Part shown: in pieces, positions 54,737-64,000 of the stretch
Layout: every line of letters starts with the position of its first letter
Numbering within the stretch: position 1 is the stretch's first letter
Origin: Prochlorococcus sp. AG-363-N16
Lineage (GTDB): Bacteria > Cyanobacteriota > Cyanobacteriia > PCC-6307 > Cyanobiaceae
DNA length: 64,000 bases
Assembly: GCA_003280135.1 (NCBI GenBank)
Contig: QCFW01000003.1
Span: 62,001 to 126,000 of the forward strand
Reading direction: 5' to 3'
Program-made: the position numbers and the translations under genes
The notes under the pieces: generated by a model
What the model saw: only the letters and a program-made list of their open reading frames with translations
Told to the model about the DNA's origin: nothing
Databases searched by the model: none

Positions 54737-56188
54737 TTAATTATTTAAAAGCCATTTGGTTATTTCTAATGTTGCCAGACAGTCATCTTTGTTATAGTTG
54801 AGTATTTTATTTAGACTTAATTCTTTTGCTTTGCTTGCTATTGATATGCTTTGATATTGTCTCCACCAAGACAATGCTTTCGCACCATCAACATTATCTT
54901 GACGCCAAGAAAAATCAAGCCATTTTGCTACCGTTTTTAGACTATAATTATTTAATGGCAGTATCCAATTATCTTTTATTCGCTTATGTATATCAATAAA
55001 TCTTATCTTTAAACCGTTTATATACTCTTCTTTCTCTCTTTGCTCTCTTGCCATTTTTGATATTGAAGATAATTCGGTTTCTCCATAGTGAATAATAGGC
55101 CAATCTTTGTATAAATCTAACTGATCTTTTATCCTTATCCAGGTATCAGCTTCGGATGACTTTTGAAAGGATATTATGTCTATATATTTAATATTATTTA
55201 TGTTTAGATTACCATCTTTTGATTTTGGTATACAAATAAATCCGTGAAGAAAGTCATGCTGAATATCAGGGTCTGACTCTATGTCGTAGATTAAAATTCC
55301 CTTCGCTTTTTCGATCTCAGGTAATACTTTATTATTTGTAATTCTTGATGGTTTATGGTTAATTTGGGCTTTAGCTTGGTTAATAAGTAAACTACTAATA
55401 ATTCCATGATCTTTTTTAAAAGATTCTAGTTTAAGATTTAAATCATCTGAATTATATGAGGCAAGCTGTTTAATATTTAAAATCCCTATTGAGTTGAGTA
55501 ATTCTTTCCGCTTACCTCCAATCCCGCTGACTTCACTAATCTCACCTTTTTCCAAAGCTTCCTTGTTACAGTATTCTTTCCAAGAACAGACTACGCATTT
55601 TTTCCTGTCAGAAACTATAGGAGGCATTTCAACAGTCTCGAGATCTCTTTTTAGCTTTCCTATTGACTCTTTGAGTTTATTTTTTAGGTTACTTGTTATT
55701 AATAACTTATCTATTTCTAGTTTATTACTGACAAGCGAGATTGCTATTCCTTCTTTTACAGGAGAGCCTTGAAATTGCTCCAGTAGGTATGCCAACATAG
55801 CTATTGAAAGTCTGTTTGCCCTAGTTAACTTTTTCCCTTGTCTGGCTATAACAGGTCTATATTTGAATTTTCCTAATCTGCTTTTACCATTGATTTTTTC
55901 TAGTAATAGTGGATGGGCTTCTAATGGATACCCTTCTTGCGAATTTCCTTTTAAACGGATTCCTATTACATTGCTAACTCCGTTTTGTGTAGCATTGATA
56001 CCTCGACCAACTTCTTTATTGCAATAAGCTAAAAAACTTTTGTATTGATGGTCTAGTTGCAAGCTTCTATGAGCTGACCATCTCCTGAATGCTTGAGATT
56101 CAAATTTATCTAGCCAAGCTTTCCTTTTGCAGCGAATCCAACTAATTAATAAACGATCGGTGATTAATATTTTTTTTGGATTTATCAT
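54737..56188 (-). CDS. TM0106-type RecB-like Fe-S nuclease fused to HhH and DEDD exonuclease domains
   Basis: Cas4-like cysteines (WIRCKRKAWL ... CVVCSWKEYC), HhH-like SGIGGKRKELLNSIGI, exonuclease motifs YDIESD and NYNKDDCLATLEI. Confidence 0.8.
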   Translation of the reverse strand: MINPKKILITDRLLISWIRCKRKAWLDKFESQAFRRWSAHRSLQLDHQYKSFLAYCNKEVGRGINATQNGVSNVIGIRLKGNSQEGYPLEAHPLLLEKINGKSRLGKFKYRPVIARQGKKLTRANRLSIAMLAYLLEQFQGSPVKEGIAISLVSNKLEIDKLLITSNLKNKLKESIGKLKRDLETVEMPPIVSDRKKCVVCSWKEYCNKEALEKGEISEVSGIGGKRKELLNSIGILNIKQLASYNSDDLNLKLESFKKDHGIISSLLINQAKAQINHKPSRITNNKVLPEIEKAKGILIYDIESDPDIQHDFLHGFICIPKSKDGNLNINNIKYIDIISFQKSSEADTWIRIKDQLDLYKDWPIIHYGETELSSISKMAREQREKEEYINGLKIRFIDIHKRIKDNWILPLNNYSLKTVAKWLDFSWRQDNVDGAKALSWWRQYQSISIASKAKELSLNKILNYNKDDCLATLEITKWLLNN

Positions 56189-56269
56189 ACTTTGACTATA
56201 GTCTGTTAATTCTGCCTTTCATTCAATTCAAGCCCTTATGTCTTGACTAATGAATTTTTATGTTATTGA

Positions 56270-56316
56270 AAGTGTTTAATATATATGAAATCATTAGAAC
56301 ACTTGCTTTCATATAT
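56270..56316. repeat. two interleaved inverted repeats
   Basis: AAGTGTT (56270-56276)/AACACTT (56298-56304) interleaved with ATATATGAAA (56281-56290)/TTTCATATAT (56307-56316). Confidence 0.6.
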
Positions 56317-56488
56317 GATATCCTTATCTTATTAATCAAGTTGCTTTCTTTTATTATTTAGTCTTCAGAAGAGAAGAACATATTCTTAAACTTCACTAGA
56401 TTTATAAAGTTTTGATTAGTTAACTTATAATTACTTTTAATAAAAATTTGATTACTCTTCCATTATAAAGATTAACCTAATTTTTATT

Positions 56489-57100
56489 ATGTTAGAGGAA
56501 ACTAGTAATTTTTCATCTTCATTAATTATAGCCAGCTCTAATCTTGGAAAAATTCAGGAGTTTAAGAAACTACTTTCTTTTCTACCTATAAATATTTTGT
56601 CACAACCTGAAGACTTAAATGTTATTGAAACGGGAAAAACATTTGCAGAAAATGCTCGTATTAAGGCTTTGTCTGTTGCAGGTTTGACAGGTGAAGTGTC
56701 CCTAGCCGATGATTCTGGATTAAGTGTTGAGGCTTTAGATGGTGCTCCTGGAATTTATTCTGCTAGGTATGCAGATACTGATTCAGAAAGAATCAAAAGA
56801 TTGCTCAAAGAAATTCAGCCTTTTGAGAATAGAAATGCGGTATTTATAGCAGCACTTTGCCTGGCTTCAAGCGAGGGAAAGGTTCTCCTTGAAGTAGAAG
56901 GTAAATGTGAAGGTGTTATAGCAAATAAAGCAAGAGGTATTAATGGTTTTGGCTATGATCCTATTTTTGAAGTTCAATCCATTGGTTTGACTTTTGCAGA
57001 AATGACTAAACATCAGAAAGAAAAATTTAGTCATAGAGGTAAAGCAGTTAAAGCTTTATTACCAGGAATAAAGAAGATTTTTCGCAACTCTAAATATTAA
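56489..57100 (+). CDS. rdgB: non-canonical purine NTP pyrophosphatase (RdgB/HAM1)
   Basis: ASSNLGKIQEFKKLL, ADDSGLSVEALDGAPGIYSARYA, GFGYDPIF. Confidence 0.96.
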   Translation: MLEETSNFSSSLIIASSNLGKIQEFKKLLSFLPINILSQPEDLNVIETGKTFAENARIKALSVAGLTGEVSLADDSGLSVEALDGAPGIYSARYADTDSERIKRLLKEIQPFENRNAVFIAALCLASSEGKVLLEVEGKCEGVIANKARGINGFGYDPIFEVQSIGLTFAEMTKHQKEKFSHRGKAVKALLPGIKKIFRNSKY

Positions 57101-57109
57101 TTATTTTCT

Positions 57110-58600
57110 TTAAGTTTTCTCAGCCCAACTACCATGTAAACCATGAGGAATCCCTATTGGAAGTTCTAAGATGGCTTCTTCATTTAGATTATTCGCATTT
57201 AAAATTACCAAGTCACTTCCGTTTCTTTCCCCATTCCAGATTAATACTAAGACCCAACCATCATCTTCTATGTTCGAAGTTTTATTTGGAATCATTATAG
57301 GTTCACTTACAAAGCCTCTTGGCGCAGCACTCCAGTAACAAGATTCTCCAGTAAGTAAATCTTGTTTCTTGACACATTGAAGGGGCGCATTTCCACTTTT
57401 TTGGAAACTAGTAGCCATCCAACTATATCGAGCAGCTAAGCCTTCTTTTAAAGGATTTACCATTGCAAACTCGCAACATTGCTCGCTTAATGTTTCTAAT
57501 TTATATGAATTTCTCTGTAAGTTAAGCCTACATCTTTTTAGTATTCCTTCCGGCAGATCATCAAAATTAATGTCTATGAAATTTTGATTTGGTTTTATTG
57601 ATGGGAAATCATTATAAAAAATACTTTCTATAACTACTTCATTAGAATCTTCCCATGCATTTAAATGATGAAAAACAAAACCCTCGGGCGCATCGAATAC
57701 TCTTGCTGGTTCTTTCGCATACTTACCAGACTCTCTTGGGATAAATAAGAATTTTGGGTTACCTTTTGGATTTGAAGATATACATTGAGCAGCACCTTTT
57801 TGCCCTAGAATAAAAGGTATTGGATTGAATCTGATTGCATTTTGTAGAAATATTGCCCAGTTTGGAGTGATTATAAAGTCGTGGAGAAAGGCAAAACCAT
57901 TAAAACTATCTTTTCTCTCATTAATTAGTTTTCCTGCATTATCTCCTGAAGTCGCAAACTCCATTAAACGGATAGTACTCTTTGGACCTGCATCCACTCC
58001 GTAAGTTACCATTCGAGGAATTGAGTGATGGCCAGGGTCAAAACGAGGATGTGCGCTGAATGCCTCACCTTTTTTAAGTACTTCGTTAAGATTCGATATT
58101 CCAATAGTGCTTAAATTATCTGGATTTAGTACATACGGATTTGCTGCTTCCCATAGTGCAAGTAAATCGTTGCCAATTTTTATAACATTTGTATTGGCAA
58201 TGTTTTTCAAGCGAATGTCAAATGCATTGGCTAGTACTCCACCTTCTTTTTGAGTCCCGAAAACTCCTCTGTAGAGAAATTTGTCAGCTTTTTCTTCTTC
58301 TTCCCATTCTTTGGTACGGACAAACTTATTAGTAAATTCAACTTCTCCATTGTCAAACTTCATTGCTGTAATCATTCCATCTCCATCAAAGGGATGATGA
58401 ACCCATTTGTTATTTCGTTCTATTCTGCCGGGACCATTTCTATAAAAGGTTCCTTTTAATTCATTAGGAACTTTCCCTTTTATAAGTTTTAATTTTGCAT
58501 TATTAAATTCTTTCTCAACATTGCAGTAAGCGCTAGCCCAGTCTTTTTTGTCGAAGATTGCTTGAATTGATGAAGGCTTAGAAGGTATAGAGTATTTCAT
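57110..58600 (-). CDS. carotenoid oxygenase (CCD/RPE65 family)
   Basis: GTFYRNGPGRIE, HPFDGDGMI, FLHDFIITPNW, FHHLNAWED. Confidence 0.94.
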   Translation of the reverse strand: MKYSIPSKPSSIQAIFDKKDWASAYCNVEKEFNNAKLKLIKGKVPNELKGTFYRNGPGRIERNNKWVHHPFDGDGMITAMKFDNGEVEFTNKFVRTKEWEEEEKADKFLYRGVFGTQKEGGVLANAFDIRLKNIANTNVIKIGNDLLALWEAANPYVLNPDNLSTIGISNLNEVLKKGEAFSAHPRFDPGHHSIPRMVTYGVDAGPKSTIRLMEFATSGDNAGKLINERKDSFNGFAFLHDFIITPNWAIFLQNAIRFNPIPFILGQKGAAQCISSNPKGNPKFLFIPRESGKYAKEPARVFDAPEGFVFHHLNAWEDSNEVVIESIFYNDFPSIKPNQNFIDINFDDLPEGILKRCRLNLQRNSYKLETLSEQCCEFAMVNPLKEGLAARYSWMATSFQKSGNAPLQCVKKQDLLTGESCYWSAAPRGFVSEPIMIPNKTSNIEDDGWVLVLIWNGERNGSDLVILNANNLNEEAILELPIGIPHGLHGSWAEKT

Positions 58601-58684
58601 GAATTTTGCTTAAGTACTAATTCGTCTAATACTCGCTAACTGAACTTAAAAACGCGAGTTTTTAGTTTTAGTAATTATATAGGG

Positions 58685-59302
58685 TTAGTTTTTCTTTCCA
58701 GCTTGTTCAAGAACTCCTTTGCTGCTTGGGATCTGTCCAGCTCTTCTTGGATCCAATTCAGTTGCCATTCTTAGAGCCCTAGCAAATGCTTTGAAACATG
58801 CTTCAACAATATGATGAGAATTTGTTCCTTCTACTTGATGAATATGCAATGTAAGGCCACTATTATTGACAACAGCTATAAAAAATTCTTTTACTAATTC
58901 AGTGTCATAAGTACCAATTCTTTGTGCAGGAATGTCTAGCTTATACGTTAGGTGAGGGCGACCAGAGCAATCCATTACAACACGTACTAATGCTTCATCC
59001 AAAGGTGCTAGAAAGTGCCCAAAACGATTAATTCCACTTCTATCTCCTAAAGCTTTTGATATTGCTTGACCAAGAGCAATGCCAACATCTTCATTTGTAT
59101 GGTGATCATCAATATGAGTATCGCCTTTTGCAATTACTTCTATATCAAATAGTCCATGGCTTGATAATTGATGCAGCATATGATCAAGAAAGGCAACTCC
59201 TGAAGATATTTTGCATTTGCCAGAGCCATCTAGGTTAATGCGAACTGAAACATTTGTTTCCTTCGTAACCCGATTAACTTCTCCTTGTCGTTTATATGTC
59301 AT
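58685..59302 (-). CDS. hisB: imidazoleglycerol-phosphate dehydratase
   Basis: [32 protein letters not shown]. Confidence 0.97.
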   Translation of the reverse strand: MTYKRQGEVNRVTKETNVSVRINLDGSGKCKISSGVAFLDHMLHQLSSHGLFDIEVIAKGDTHIDDHHTNEDVGIALGQAISKALGDRSGINRFGHFLAPLDEALVRVVMDCSGRPHLTYKLDIPAQRIGTYDTELVKEFFIAVVNNSGLTLHIHQVEGTNSHHIVEACFKAFARALRMATELDPRRAGQIPSSKGVLEQAGKKN

Positions 59303-59337
59303 AACCCATTTGAACCAGAGGTTGATTAAAAGTCAAA

Positions 59338-60120
59338 TTACATGCCATTAATGCAATAACCAGCATCTACATAGATAGTCTGGCCGGAAATTCCACTAGA
59401 GAGGTTACTTAAGAGGAAAGCTGCTGTATTGCCTACTTCAGTTTGGGTAACTGTTCTTCTTAGGGGTGCTTTTTCTTCAACATTATGAATCATGTCAAGA
59501 ATGCCTCCAATAGCTGAACTCGCAAGAGTCCTAATGGGTCCAGCACTAATTGCATTTACTCTTACTTGTTTTTCTGGGCCAAGTTCAGCAGATAGATATC
59601 GCACTGAAGCTTCAAGAGCGGCTTTTGCTACGCCCATTACGTTGTAATTGGGGATTGCCCTTTCTGCTCCGAGATATGTAAGAGTCACAACCCCAGCATT
59701 TTTGCTAAAAAGAGGCTTGGCATATTTGCATAACGGTGCGAGTGAGAATGCACTTATTTCAAGAGCTCTAGCGAAACCCTCTGAAGTTGTTGCACTGTAA
59801 TCTCCAATTAATTCTTCTTTGCCAGCAAATGCAAGGCAATGAACAAGGCCATCAAGTTCTCCCCATTGATTTTTAACAGCTGAAAACACTTCTTCTATTT
59901 GATTATTGTCTTGAACATTTAAAGGTAGAAATAAACTTGGTTTTAGTGGTGAAGTGAGATCTCTAACTTTTCCTTCAAACCTTCCTTTGTCGTCTGGAAG
60001 GTATGTAATACCAAGTTCTGCTCCTGCCGCAGATAACTGTTGAGCGATACCCCATGCAATAGATCGGTTGTTCGCTATTCCAGTAACAAGGATTTTTTTG
60101 CCGCTTAGATCTAAAAGCAT
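59338..60120 (-). CDS. fabI: enoyl-[acyl-carrier-protein] reductase (NADH)
   Basis: GIANNRSIAWGIAQQL, YNVMGVAKAALEASVRYLSAELG. Confidence 0.97.
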   Translation of the reverse strand: MLLDLSGKKILVTGIANNRSIAWGIAQQLSAAGAELGITYLPDDKGRFEGKVRDLTSPLKPSLFLPLNVQDNNQIEEVFSAVKNQWGELDGLVHCLAFAGKEELIGDYSATTSEGFARALEISAFSLAPLCKYAKPLFSKNAGVVTLTYLGAERAIPNYNVMGVAKAALEASVRYLSAELGPEKQVRVNAISAGPIRTLASSAIGGILDMIHNVEEKAPLRRTVTQTEVGNTAAFLLSNLSSGISGQTIYVDAGYCINGM

Positions 60121-60228
60121 CTTTTCTTGAATTTTGAAAATTGATTATAATTCTCCCTTATTAAGGGGCATCATTTGCATTCTCTAGTCCAGTATTTTTA
60201 AAAGAATCACACTAGTGTTAATTAATTT

Positions 60229-60846
60229 ATGACTAAAACTGCATCTACAATGCTGCCTTTGGGAGTGTCATTACCATATTTTAATCTGCCAGTTATTAAT
60301 GCAGAGTCATTGGAAAGTGAGAACAATTATTTAGGTCAGACCTCTATAAGAGTGACTTCTAAGGAATTTAAAAATAAACCTCTTTTGCTAATGGTTATTT
60401 GTGCACATTGTCCATTTGTAAAGCATGTAGAAAAAGAAATAACGAATCTCCAAAATGATTATTTAAATTTGATTGAATTATTAGCAATATCAAGTAATAG
60501 CTTAAAAACTCACCCTCAGGATAATCCTCAAAACCTTTCTAATCAGGCAAAACAGAATTCTTGGTTTTTTCCCTATGCCTTTGATGAGGATCAGTCTTTA
60601 GCTAAAGCTTTAAATGCTGCCTGCACTCCTGATTTTTTTCTGTTTGCGCCTTCTTCAAAGGAAGAACAGCTATTAGTTTATCGAGGTCAATTAGATGACA
60701 GTAGGCCAGGTAATGATCTTTTAGTAACTGGTAGGGATATTAGAAATGCAATAGATGCACTCTTAAAGTTTCAACCTATTTCTTCAGTACAAAAACCTTC
60801 TATTGGTTGCAATATAAAATGGCATCCAGGCGAAGAGCCTAGTTGA
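60229..60846 (+). CDS. thioredoxin/AhpC-TSA family (redoxin) protein
   Basis: MVICAHCPFVKHVEKEI, CxxC redox motif. Confidence 0.87.
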   Translation: MTKTASTMLPLGVSLPYFNLPVINAESLESENNYLGQTSIRVTSKEFKNKPLLLMVICAHCPFVKHVEKEITNLQNDYLNLIELLAISSNSLKTHPQDNPQNLSNQAKQNSWFFPYAFDEDQSLAKALNAACTPDFFLFAPSSKEEQLLVYRGQLDDSRPGNDLLVTGRDIRNAIDALLKFQPISSVQKPSIGCNIKWHPGEEPS

Positions 60847-60897
60847 GTTGCTTGAGTTCTAAATTATTTTTTGAAGTGAGCTACTTAAAGCTTTAAG

Positions 60898-62106
60898 GTG
60901 ACTTTTATGCAAGTACCACCCTTTAGCCTAGAAAAGCAATTGTCTAATCTTGGACAAGAAATTAACTTGGCTGTCTCAAGAACTCTTCAGAGTGGGCAAT
61001 ATATTGGAGGAGAGGAAGTTAAATCTTTTGAAAGAGCTTTTGCAGAAAGTGTTTGTGTGCCTTATGCAGTATCCTGCAATAGTGGTACAGATGCTTTAAT
61101 TCTTGCATTAAGAGCTTTAGATATTGGCCCTGGCGATGAGGTTATAACTGTTTCTTTTAGTTTTTTTGCTACTGCTGAAGCTATAAGTAATGTTGGTGCA
61201 ACACCAGTGTTTGTAGATGTTGACTTTGATACTTTTTTGATAGATCACAAGTTAATTAAAGAAGCCATAACACCTTTTACTAAAGCAATTCTTCCAGTCC
61301 ATTTGTTTGGAAGTCCTGTTGATATGACAGCAATAACAGCTATTGCTCAAGAGTATGGCTTGAAAGTTATTGAGGACTGCGCTCAAGCGGCTGGGACTCT
61401 TTACAATAATCAGCCTGTAGGCAGCTTTGGTGATGTTGGATGTTTTAGCTTTTTCCCTACTAAAAATTTAGGTTCAGCAGGCGATGGTGGTGCAATTACA
61501 ACTCATGACTTTTCTATTGCAGAGCGCATTAGAGAACTTTCTGTTCATGGAATGCCAATGAGATATTTACATACTTCATTGGGCTATAACAGTAGATTAG
61601 ATGCGGTACAGGCGTCTGTTTTAAATGTGAAATTACCTTATCTACCAAAATGGATTAATCAAAGAATTGAAATTGCTAGTAGATATATAGATTCTTTGAA
61701 AGAAATTCCTTTTCTGAAAATGCCTATAGTTGAAAATACTAATAATTCTCTCCATTCCTATAATCAATTTGTTGTTAAAGTAAATAAGGACTTCATAGAT
61801 GAAAGTCTTAGTAAAGATTTGAACCCATTGCCAAATAATATCCTTAGTAATTTACCAGATAGTAGAAGTCGAGACTGGTTGAAAAATAATTTATCCAATA
61901 GAGGAGTTCACACTATTATTTATTACCCTATACCTATACATCTTCAACCGGCTTATCAGAATGATACTTTTGATATTCAATCATTAAAGAACTCAGAGAA
62001 ACTTTCTAGTCAAGTACTTAGTCTCCCTATGTTTCCTGAATTAAGCATAGATATGCAAGATTATGTAATTCAAAATATTCGAGAACTGCTTTTAAATATT
62101 AGTTAG
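60898..62106 (+). CDS. DegT/DnrJ/EryC1/StrS aminotransferase
   Basis: SGTDALILALRALDIGPGDEVITVSFSFFATAEA, FSFFPTKNLGSAGDGGAI (PLP Lys). Confidence 0.94.
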   Translation: MTFMQVPPFSLEKQLSNLGQEINLAVSRTLQSGQYIGGEEVKSFERAFAESVCVPYAVSCNSGTDALILALRALDIGPGDEVITVSFSFFATAEAISNVGATPVFVDVDFDTFLIDHKLIKEAITPFTKAILPVHLFGSPVDMTAITAIAQEYGLKVIEDCAQAAGTLYNNQPVGSFGDVGCFSFFPTKNLGSAGDGGAITTHDFSIAERIRELSVHGMPMRYLHTSLGYNSRLDAVQASVLNVKLPYLPKWINQRIEIASRYIDSLKEIPFLKMPIVENTNNSLHSYNQFVVKVNKDFIDESLSKDLNPLPNNILSNLPDSRSRDWLKNNLSNRGVHTIIYYPIPIHLQPAYQNDTFDIQSLKNSEKLSSQVLSLPMFPELSIDMQDYVIQNIRELLLNIS

Positions 62107-63598
62107 AAACCATGCTAATAAATTTTTTATATTTAGACTTAAACTTAGTAACTTGCCAGGAATGATTTATTATAGGCTTGGGATATTTTCCCCTTAAAGC
62201 ATCATTAATTGAACCTGAAAGCAATTGCTTGCTTGGTATATGCTTTAATTCTGGGATCCATTTTTTGATGAATTTAGCATCTTGATCAAATCTTTCAGCT
62301 TGTCTATAAGGGTTGAATATACGTAATGGCTTTGTATCCATTCCTGAACTTGCGCACCATTGCCAACCGCCATTATTTGAGGCTAAATCACCATCAACTA
62401 GATGTTTCATAAAGAAAATCTCTCCTAGCTGCCAATTAATAATTAAATCTTTTACAAGGAAAGAAGCTACAATCATTCTGCATCTGTTATGCATCCACCC
62501 AATTTCTTTTAATTGTCTAATTGATGCATCAACTATTGGGACACCAGTTAATCCATTTTCCCAGCTTTGAAGAAAGATTTCATTATCTTCCCAGGGGAAA
62601 TGGGACCATTTCTTTTTTAAGGGTCCTTTTGAAAGGCTAGGAAAGTGGAAAAGAGAATGCTGATAGAACTCCCTCCATATAAGTTCATTTTGCCAACTTT
62701 TAATAGATTTAATTTTTGAGAGATTCTTTGTAAAATAAGACGCTTTTTCCGCTCTTAGCCATAACTTTCTTATACTAATAGTACCTAAATTTATGGCTGC
62801 ACTTAAAGAAGAAGTTCCATCCTGGAATGGCTTATCTTTATTATATTCATAATTATTTAGATAATTTTCACTTATGAATTTATTCAGTTGTATTTTTGCA
62901 TTATCTTCTCCAGGCAAGCAAGGGCATAAATTATATTTTTGAAAATGATTTTTTTTTAATGAATTATTAATAAAATCATTGGCTTGAGTGTGCTCATCAG
63001 AAAAAATATTCTGATTACTTTTTACATATTTCAGAAACTTTTGCATGTAAGTGTTTTTTATATGTTCAAATTTTGTTTCATAGACTAGAATGTTTTTAGA
63101 TTCTAAGCTTTTTAATAAATTATTTTTAAAAGGTGTATATATCTTATATGGTGTATCACTTTGAGTTTTAATTTGATCTGGAACTACTAAAGTTTGGTCC
63201 CAGCTTTTTACCACGTTCACCCCTATCTTTTTTAAATTGATTTCTACTTCTATATCCCTTTTTATTTCATAAGGCTCTATATTTATATTCCAAAAAACTG
63301 TGTCTAATTTATTTACTTTAGCTAATTTTGGAATGATCAATAATGGATTTCCTTTTAGAATAATTAGATTACTTCCCCTCATCTTCCATTTTTCTTTTAG
63401 TTCTAATAGGCTTTTAATAAGAAACCATTCTTTAGCTGGCGAACAGGATTCATTTTTATCTGCAGAATTGATAATTTTCGGATCCAGAATATATAGACCT
63501 ATGACTAACTGATTGTTATCTAATGCTTTGCTAAGAGCAATATTGTCAATAATTCTTAAGTCTTTTCTATGCCAAAATAATCTCTTTGAAAATCCCAT
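62099..63598 (-). CDS. phrB: deoxyribodipyrimidine photolyase / cryptochrome family
   Basis: LFWHRKDLRIIDN, WREFYQHSLFHFP, NNGGWQWCASSGMDTKPLRIFNPYRQ. Confidence 0.95.
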   Translation of the reverse strand: MGFSKRLFWHRKDLRIIDNIALSKALDNNQLVIGLYILDPKIINSADKNESCSPAKEWFLIKSLLELKEKWKMRGSNLIILKGNPLLIIPKLAKVNKLDTVFWNINIEPYEIKRDIEVEINLKKIGVNVVKSWDQTLVVPDQIKTQSDTPYKIYTPFKNNLLKSLESKNILVYETKFEHIKNTYMQKFLKYVKSNQNIFSDEHTQANDFINNSLKKNHFQKYNLCPCLPGEDNAKIQLNKFISENYLNNYEYNKDKPFQDGTSSLSAAINLGTISIRKLWLRAEKASYFTKNLSKIKSIKSWQNELIWREFYQHSLFHFPSLSKGPLKKKWSHFPWEDNEIFLQSWENGLTGVPIVDASIRQLKEIGWMHNRCRMIVASFLVKDLIINWQLGEIFFMKHLVDGDLASNNGGWQWCASSGMDTKPLRIFNPYRQAERFDQDAKFIKKWIPELKHIPSKQLLSGSINDALRGKYPKPIINHSWQVTKFKSKYKKFISMVSN

Positions 63599-64000
63599 TA
63601 GAGATTCTTTAATAATTGCCTTGCTCTATGCCATGCTGTAATAGTTTTACCATCGAGAGCTTCATTACCTGAAGAAATGCATGCTTCTATTTCTTCAGGT
63701 TTCATTTCTAAAACTTCTATATCTTCATCTTCATCTCCTAAAGGTTTTGTTTTTAATTTCTTTAAATCTTGCGCTAAAAACATATGAATCTCTTCATCTG
63801 AATATCCGGGACAAGGAAGCATTATTCCCAAGGATTCCCATTTAAATGCCTTATAACCTGTTTCTTCTCCTAGTTCTCTTTGCATTGAGCTTAATGGATC
63901 TTCATTTTCTTCAAGTGTACCTGCAGGAAATTCAAGTATTCTTCTCGAAACTGCGAATCTATATTGCCTAAGGAGAATCACATTCCCATTATCTTTTATT
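63598..64000 (-). CDS. Nudix hydrolase, 5' end truncated by the window edge
   Basis: Nudix box LEFPAGTLEENEDPLSSMQRELGEETGY; frame continues open (IKDNGNVILLRQYRF) to the end of the window. Confidence 0.9.
   Translation of the reverse strand, partial: IKDNGNVILLRQYRFAVSRRILEFPAGTLEENEDPLSSMQRELGEETGYKAFKWESLGIMLPCPGYSDEEIHMFLAQDLKKLKTKPLGDEDEDIEVLEMKPEEIEACISSGNEALDGKTITAWHRARQLLKNL

Noticed and set aside
54737-56188. Cas4 as part of a CRISPR adaptation module
   Set aside because: No cas1/cas2 or array in the window, and the domain layout matches the stand-alone TM0106 family better
56270-56316. True H-type RNA pseudoknot
   Set aside because: The 2-nt connector between A' and B' is too short to cross a 7-bp stem; kept only as alternative hairpins or operators
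1-64000. CRISPR array, prophage, integrase, IS element or tRNA-anchored island
   Set aside because: No repeat-spacer pattern, transposase, integrase or phage structural gene seen; the three tRNAs are flanked by ordinary core genes

Overview
The window is a 64 kb, gene-dense, AT-rich piece of chromosome from a marine picocyanobacterium, most likely Prochlorococcus. This is inferred from gene content and order: psbA, psbO, psbH/psbN/psbI, psbK, ntcA, crtR, CP12, and many small cyanobacterial DUF genes. Almost all of it is core housekeeping, photosynthesis and cofactor genes. I saw no CRISPR array, prophage, IS element or obvious genomic island. Three tRNAs are present (Leu-UAG, Arg-ACG and a CAU tRNA), plus several clear hairpin terminators. 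The observations most worth a second look are: (1) an 890-nt ORF-poor gap between psbI and leuD, holding a decayed protein-coding remnant with in-frame stops and a compact, RNA-like nested inverted repeat; (2) a 3-methyladenine DNA glycosylase whose conserved N-terminus lies upstream of every canonical in-frame start, but connects to a GTG start if one base of an A7-T5 run is skipped; (3) a perfect GTAN8TAC NtcA box plus inverted repeats upstream of amt, and palindromes upstream of ntcA; (4) interleaved inverted repeats between a Cas4-like Fe-S nuclease/exonuclease fusion and rdgB; (5) that fusion protein itself, with apparently degenerate RecB-type motifs; (6) structured intergenic DNA upstream of an orphan histidine kinase and downstream of psbK. 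No complete novel multi-gene system is evident. All names come from reading translations by eye, with no database search.
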